Shown here: positions 59,817 through 64,000 of the stretch, piece after piece
Numbering within the stretch: the first letter of the stretch is position 1
How the letters are laid out: each line of letters begins with the position of its first letter
DNA from: Natrinema versiforme JCM 10478
GTDB lineage: Archaea; Halobacteriota; Halobacteria; Halobacteriales; Natrialbaceae
Direction of reading: 5' to 3'
Assembly: GCF_000337195.1 (NCBI RefSeq)
Contig: NZ_AOID01000022.1
Coordinates: 59,952 to 123,951, forward strand
Length of the DNA stretch: 64,000 nucleotides
Notes under the pieces: model-generated
Told to the model about the DNA's origin: nothing
Databases searched by the model: none
Seen by the model: only the letters and a program-made list of their open reading frames with translations
Translations under genes and position numbers: made by a program

Positions 59817-61298
59817 ATGAGCGACGAGAGTCAAGAACTCGGCATCACCGAGTCGAAATCGCACAAGCCCGGCGAGTGGTACGCCGAGGTCGTCCAGAAG
59901 GCCGACATCGCTGACTACGCGCCGATGGGCGGCTTCATCGTCACCAAACCCCGCGGCTACGCCCTCTGGGAGGCCATTCAGGACTCGCTGGACGGCTGGT
60001 TCAAGCAGACCGGCGTCGACAACGTTTACTTCCCGATGTTCATCCCCGAGAGCTTCTTAGAGCGGGAGAAAGACATCGTCGAAGGGTTCGACCCCGAGGT
60101 CGCGTGGGTCACCCAGGGCGGCCACGAGGAACTCGAGGAGCGACTGGCCGTTCGCCCGACCAGCGAGTCGATCATCGCGCCCTTCATGGCCGACTGGACC
60201 CGCAGCCACCGCGACCTGCCGATGCGGCTCAACCAGTGGTGTTCGGTCGTTCGGTGGGAGGCGACGGAGACGAAGCCGTTCTTCCGGACGAAGGAGTTCA
60301 TGTGGCAGGAGGGCCACACCGCCCACGCGAGCGACGAGGGCGCGTGGAACGAGGTCTGGACCCGACTCGGCCAGTACGAAGATCTCTACGAGGACGTGCT
60401 CGCCATTCCCGTGCTTCGGGGCAAAAAGCCCGAACACGACAAGTTCCCCGGCGCGGATACGACGACGACCGTCGAGGCGCTGATGCCCGACGGCAAGTCC
60501 GTCCAGGGCGCGACCAGCCACAACCTCGGCCAGAGCTTCGCCGAGGCCTTCGACATCACCTTCGCCGACGAGGACGAGGACGAACAGACGGCCTACACCA
60601 CCTCGTGGGGCCTCTCGTGGCGCGCGCTGGGCGCGCTCATCATGACCCACTCCGACGATCAGGGGCTCGTGCTCCCGCCGACGGTCGCGCCCACGCAGGT
60701 CGTCATCGTCCCGATCTGGCAGGAAGACACCAAAGACGACGTCCTCGAGTACTCCGAGGAAATCGCCGACGATCTCGAGACGGCCGGCTTCCGCGTCGAA
60801 CTTGACGACCGCGACGAGCGCAATCCCGGCTTCAAGTTCAACGAACACGAACTCAACGGGGTGCCGCTGCGACTCGAAATCGGCCCCCACGAGGTCGAGG
60901 ACGAGGAGATCACGCTGGTCCACCGGCCCGACAACGCCGAGGCAGTCGAGGATCGCGACGAAATCGTCGACGCGGTCGACGAGCACCTCGAGGACATCTA
61001 CGACAAACTCTACGAGGCTGCCGAGGAGACCCTCGAGGAGAACGTCCGGGAAGCCCATAGCCCGGAGGACATCCTCGGAACGATCGGCAAACACGGCGGC
61101 TACGTGAAGACGCCGTGGTGTGGCGACGAGGCCTGCGAAGAGGCCATCAAGGAGAAAATCGCCGCCGAAATCGTCATGCAGCCCCTCGAAGACGAGGGCG
61201 GCTCGACGGCCGGTGAGGTTCCCGAACCCGACGCCGACGAGTGCGGCGTCTGTGGCGATCCCGCCGACGAGATCGCGTACTTCGCGAAGTCCTACTGA
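59817..61298 (+). CDS. proS: Prolyl-tRNA synthetase
   Basis: A 493-residue archaeal/eukaryotic-type ProRS. Motif 1 region VYFPMFIPESFLE, motif 2 VVRWEATETKPFFRTKEFMW, LAVRPTSESII, and TTSWGLSWRALGALIMTHSD (motif 3) are present. The C-terminal zinc/extension domain has GDEACEEAIKEKIAAE and CGVCGDPADEIAYFAKSY. It charges tRNA-Pro. A 38-bp near copy of the motif 2 coding sequence lies about 65 bp after its stop codon. Confidence 0.97.
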   Translation: MSDESQELGITESKSHKPGEWYAEVVQKADIADYAPMGGFIVTKPRGYALWEAIQDSLDGWFKQTGVDNVYFPMFIPESFLEREKDIVEGFDPEVAWVTQGGHEELEERLAVRPTSESIIAPFMADWTRSHRDLPMRLNQWCSVVRWEATETKPFFRTKEFMWQEGHTAHASDEGAWNEVWTRLGQYEDLYEDVLAIPVLRGKKPEHDKFPGADTTTTVEALMPDGKSVQGATSHNLGQSFAEAFDITFADEDEDEQTAYTTSWGLSWRALGALIMTHSDDQGLVLPPTVAPTQVVIVPIWQEDTKDDVLEYSEEIADDLETAGFRVELDDRDERNPGFKFNEHELNGVPLRLEIGPHEVEDEEITLVHRPDNAEAVEDRDEIVDAVDEHLEDIYDKLYEAAEETLEENVREAHSPEDILGTIGKHGGYVKTPWCGDEACEEAIKEKIAAEIVMQPLEDEGGSTAGEVPEPDADECGVCGDPADEIAYFAKSY

Positions 61299-61362
61299 GC
61301 GCCCCGATCCGTCGCCGAACCGCGTGTCTTCGCTGCCGTTTGCGGCTCGGCTCGAGTGTCAC

Positions 61363-61400
61363 TCGGTGCGAGGCGACGGAGACGAAGCCGTTCTTCCCGA
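61363..61400 (+). repeat. Near-identical copy of proS motif 2 sequence
   Basis: 38 bp match proS positions 60251-60288 with two mismatches; 28 bp in the middle (61370-61397 against 60258-60285) are identical. Here the copy reads ATETKPFF in one frame. Beyond these 38 bp the two regions diverge. Confidence 0.9.
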
Positions 61401-61481
61401 CCGCAGGGCCGTGGGTGACTGTTTCACGCGTACCTAATTCTTTAACCCGAGTTTGCTTACGGGGGAAGAGTGACTAGAAGC

Positions 61482-61515
61482 ATGTGGTGTTCACTCTGGT
61501 GGGTGAACACTACGT
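61482..61515. repeat. Stem-loop in the glutamate synthase upstream region
   Basis: GTGTTCAC (61487-61494) and GTGAACAC (61503-61510) pair perfectly around TCTGGTGG. Five further pairs, including two G-T wobbles, extend the stem to 13 bp. TTCTTTAACC near 61437-61446 could be a promoter for an RNA through this stem. Confidence 0.55.
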
Positions 61516-61715
61516 GCCTCTGACATTCCCCGCTGCCGGGACGGCCGATCCCCGGACGGGGGTTTGATGCGGGTGCGATCGACAGTTGTTCTCCGCGGTA
61601 CCGATATCACGCCACCGATAGCCGATGGTGTCGCGGTGTCTGATTAAGGGTTGCACCATACCTTATATCGATTTATATGTGTTAATAATACACTTAGCCA
61701 TAATGGGTTAGCCTC

Positions 61716-61721
61716 TTATAG
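61716..61721 (+). promoter_or_regulatory. TATA-like box of the glutamate synthase gene
   Basis: TTATAG lies 22-27 bp before the ATG at 61743, which fits a leaderless transcript. Other AT-rich stretches lie just upstream (61665-61695). Confidence 0.45.
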
Positions 61722-61742
61722 TTGTTCCCGCTAAGGGTGTGT

Positions 61743-64000
61743 ATGACACAGCCACAGATAGCGCCATCCACCGAGCGTTCACGGGGGCTCGCCGACCCCT
61801 CGGACGCGCGGTCGAACTGCGGCGTCGGCGTCGTCATGGACCTCGACGGGGATGGGGGCCACGACGTTGTCGCCGACGGACTCGAACTCCTTCGCAATCT
61901 CGAGCACCGCGGAACGACCGGTGCGGAGAAAAACACCGGCGACGGGGCCGGCATCATGCTTCAGACGTCCGATTCGTTCTTCGAGAGCGTTCTCGACGCC
62001 TCTCTTCCCGAGACCTACGCCGTCGGCTCGCTCTTTCTGCCGCAGGATACCGCGGCCCGCGAGGAACTCGTCTCGCTTGCCGAGGAGACGTTCGCTACCT
62101 ACGACCTCGACGTCCTCGAGTGGCGAGATGTCCCGACGGACAACGACGATCTCGGTCAGACGGCCGTCGACTCCGAGCCCGACGTCTGGCAGGTCGTCGT
62201 CACGCCTGAGGACGATATCTCCGGCGACGACTTCGACCGTCGCCTCTACGTCGCCCGACGCGCCCTCGAGAACGCGGTCGAAGCCGCCGATATCGAGCAC
62301 AAAGAGCGCTTTTACGTCGTCTCGCTGGACTCGAAGACCGTCGTCTACAAGGGACTGCTAAAGGGCGTTCAGGTTCCGTCGTACTACCCCGATCTCACCG
62401 ACGAGCGACTCGAGTCGACGTTCGTGATGGTCCACGAGCGGTTCTCGACGAACACGCTCGGCGCGTGGCACCTCGCCCATCCCTACCGGAACATCATCCA
62501 CAACGGCGAGTTCAACACCATTCAGGGCAACATCAACTGGATGCGGGCCCGCGAGACCGACATCGAGAGCGACGTACTCGACGACCTCGAGGCGGTCAAG
62601 CCGATTATCGACGACCCCGAGCAGTCCGACACGGCAAGCGTCGACAACGCGCTCGAACTGCTGATGCAGGACGGCCGGGACTTAGAGCACGCCCTGCGGA
62701 TGCTCGTCCCCGAAGCGTGGCGCGGCGACGACGCGATGGACCCCGATCGGAAAGATTGGTACGACTTCCACGCCTCGCTGGTCGAACCGTGGGACGGCCC
62801 CGCGCTCGTCGCGGCGACCGACGGCGAACGCATCGGTGCGGTCTTAGACCGCAACGGCCTTCGCCCCTGCCGGTACGACGTGACGACGGACAACCGACTC
62901 ATCATGGCCAGCGAGGCCGGCGCGCTCGAGACCGAGCCCGAAAACATCGAGGAGCGCGGCCGCCTCCAGCCCGGCCAGCTGTTCCTCGCCGATCCCGAGG
63001 AAGGCCGCGTCATTCCGGACGAGGAGGTCTTCGATGACCTCACCGACGACCGCTACGGCGAGTGGGTCGCCCAGGAGCAGGTCCACCTCGACGACATCCG
63101 GACGACGGACGACCGCTCGCCCCAACAGGCCGTCGACGGCCTCCGGGACTACCAGGCCTCGTTCGGCTACACCCACGACGAACTCGAGAACCTGATCGAG
63201 CCGATGACCCAGAAGGGGAAAGACCCCGTCGGCTCGATGGGCGACGACACGCCGCTGTCGGTGCTCACCGAGTTCAACCGGCCGCTGTTTTCCTACTTCA
63301 AGCAGCTGTTCGCACAGGTCACCAACCCGCCGCTCGACTACATCCGCGAGGAACTGGTCACCTCGATGGAGTCGCGGCTGGGCTTCCAGCGCAACCTGCT
63401 CGACGAGTCACCGGAACACGCCCGCCAGCTCGTGCTCGACTCGCCGATCCTGACCGACGCCGAGCTCGGCTCGATCCGCGACTGCTCGGCAAACGGTATC
63501 ACGGCCACGACGATCGACATCACCTACGAGCCCGAGAGCGACGAACTCGGTGCGGACCTCGAGGCCGCCCTCGAGCGGGTGCGAGAGGACGCCGTCGCGG
63601 CGATCGAGGACGGGGCCGACGTGCTCATCCTCTCGGACCGAGCGGTCGACGAGGACCGGGTCGCGATCCCGAGCCTGCTGGCGACCGGTGGTGTCCACCA
63701 CCATCTGGTGCGAAACGGACTGCGCAACCACGTCGGACTCGTCGTCGAGTCGGCCGATCCGCGCACCGTCCACCACTTCGCGACGCTGGTCGGCTACGGT
63801 GCCGGCGCGGTCAACCCCTACCTCGCCTACCAGACGATCGAGGACATCACTGCCGGCCCCGACGGTGCCGACACCGAGGTCGCAATCGACGCCTACGTCG
63901 GCGCGGTCGAGGACGGCCTGCTGAAGATCATGGCCAAGATGGGCATCTCGACGGTCGAGAGCTATCAGGGTGCCCAGATCTTCGAGGCCGTCGGGCTCGA
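61743..64000 (+). CDS. gltB: Glutamate synthase large subunit (5' part, runs off the window)
   Basis: 752 codons of an open frame that continues past the window edge. The catalytic glutaminase Cys26 is in ARSNCGVGVV, with LELLRNLEHRGTTGAEKNTG and GDGAGIML following. Also VMVHERFSTNTLGAWHLAHP, NIIHNGEFNTIQGNINWM, DRNGLRPCRYDV and the central domain around LILSDRAVDED are family typical. The cysteine would become N-terminal after removal of a 25-residue propeptide, as in bacterial enzymes. It makes glutamate from glutamine and 2-oxoglutarate, complementing glnA at 11822. Confidence 0.95.
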   Translation, partial: MTQPQIAPSTERSRGLADPSDARSNCGVGVVMDLDGDGGHDVVADGLELLRNLEHRGTTGAEKNTGDGAGIMLQTSDSFFESVLDASLPETYAVGSLFLPQDTAAREELVSLAEETFATYDLDVLEWRDVPTDNDDLGQTAVDSEPDVWQVVVTPEDDISGDDFDRRLYVARRALENAVEAADIEHKERFYVVSLDSKTVVYKGLLKGVQVPSYYPDLTDERLESTFVMVHERFSTNTLGAWHLAHPYRNIIHNGEFNTIQGNINWMRARETDIESDVLDDLEAVKPIIDDPEQSDTASVDNALELLMQDGRDLEHALRMLVPEAWRGDDAMDPDRKDWYDFHASLVEPWDGPALVAATDGERIGAVLDRNGLRPCRYDVTTDNRLIMASEAGALETEPENIEERGRLQPGQLFLADPEEGRVIPDEEVFDDLTDDRYGEWVAQEQVHLDDIRTTDDRSPQQAVDGLRDYQASFGYTHDELENLIEPMTQKGKDPVGSMGDDTPLSVLTEFNRPLFSYFKQLFAQVTNPPLDYIREELVTSMESRLGFQRNLLDESPEHARQLVLDSPILTDAELGSIRDCSANGITATTIDITYEPESDELGADLEAALERVREDAVAAIEDGADVLILSDRAVDEDRVAIPSLLATGGVHHHLVRNGLRNHVGLVVESADPRTVHHFATLVGYGAGAVNPYLAYQTIEDITAGPDGADTEVAIDAYVGAVEDGLLKIMAKMGISTVESYQGAQIFEAVGL

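Larger units (their letters stand above)
61299..61742. other. Long intergenic region before glutamate synthase
   Basis: 444 bp. It starts with CTCGAGTGTCACTCGGTGCG (61351-61370, a repeat) fused to a 38-bp near copy of proS sequence (61363-61400). A 13-bp stem with wobble pairs follows (61482-61494 with 61503-61515, loop TCTGGTGG), then a GC-rich part. An AT-rich part (61660-61700) leads to the gltB promoter. No protein or tRNA is seen; a small RNA or long leader is possible. Confidence 0.5.

Noticed and set aside
61482-61515. Possible tRNA or part of one
   Set aside because: A single stem-loop without acceptor, D or T arms; no T-loop consensus found around it.

Overview
The window is a chromosomal segment of a haloarchaeon. 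The evidence is high GC, very acidic proteins, Tat-type lipoprotein signals (RR motif followed by LAGC or VAGC), a group II chaperonin (thermosome), eIF5A, ribosomal protein S19e, a PDCD5-type DNA-binding protein, class I LysRS, an archaeal-type ProRS, archaeal UMP kinase, HvJAMM-like desampylase, PitA, and many genes with a TATA-like box 22-30 nt before the start codon (leaderless transcripts). The species cannot be named from the sequence alone. Most of the window is ordinary core genome. Accessory signals are one TnpB element, several families of structured intergenic repeats, and two broken genes.

Layout. 0.1-6 kb: a membrane protein, two tandem paralogous iron/siderophore-type binding lipoproteins each behind a DtxR-like palindrome, a SIMPL lipoprotein, cysteine synthase and small haloarchaeal proteins. 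6-13.2 kb: TraB-like protein, thermosome, a fused ABC exporter, and an Lrp regulator divergent from glutamine synthetase. 13.2-22.4 kb: metallophosphoesterase, coiled-coil/HhH protein, an orphan 2-oxoacid dehydrogenase E1-alpha, a wHTH protein, a dead response regulator, TrmB regulator, YgfZ/GcvT protein, and a protein with zinc ribbons at both ends. 22.4-32.6 kb: hairpin array, PitA divergent from PadR, a PDZ-containing site-2 protease, lysS-pyrH (4-nt overlap), a frameshifted CapA-like gene, and MoaE fused to a degenerate MobB-like domain. 32.6-41.5 kb: second site-2 protease, ThiL, S19e, the TnpB element inserted between S19e and PDCD5, a PP-loop ATPase, histidine kinase, HisRS, DoxX. 41.5-51 kb: sulfatase, JAMM desampylase overlapping a BtuF-like protein, two MoeA paralogues flanking a serine hydrolase, Hsp20. 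51-64 kb: UbiB/ABC1 kinase in the same frame as Hsp20, asparagine-synthase-like protein, enolase-superfamily protein, eIF5A coupled to an agmatinase homologue, Nudix, quinone reductase, ProRS, and the 5' part of glutamate synthase.

Functional themes are nitrogen assimilation at both ends (lrp/glnA and gltB), molybdopterin synthesis (two moeA, moaE), ubiquitin-like biology (MoaE and JAMM), eIF5A modification (eIF5A plus ureohydrolase) and iron acquisition. The items most worth following up are: hsp20 and a UbiB gene sharing one frame and separated only by a TGA, with no canonical UbiB start at its apparent N-terminus; an 86-bp repeat at two convergent gene ends whose last bases supply the neighbour's stop codon and whose stem shows compensatory change; a ~138-bp repeat at the same distance upstream of two unrelated genes; arrays of perfect hairpins with GAA/TTC triloops, two of them also inside tnpB; and a 38-nt near-copy of proS motif 2 sequence just downstream of proS. 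No tRNA, rRNA or CRISPR array was recognised.
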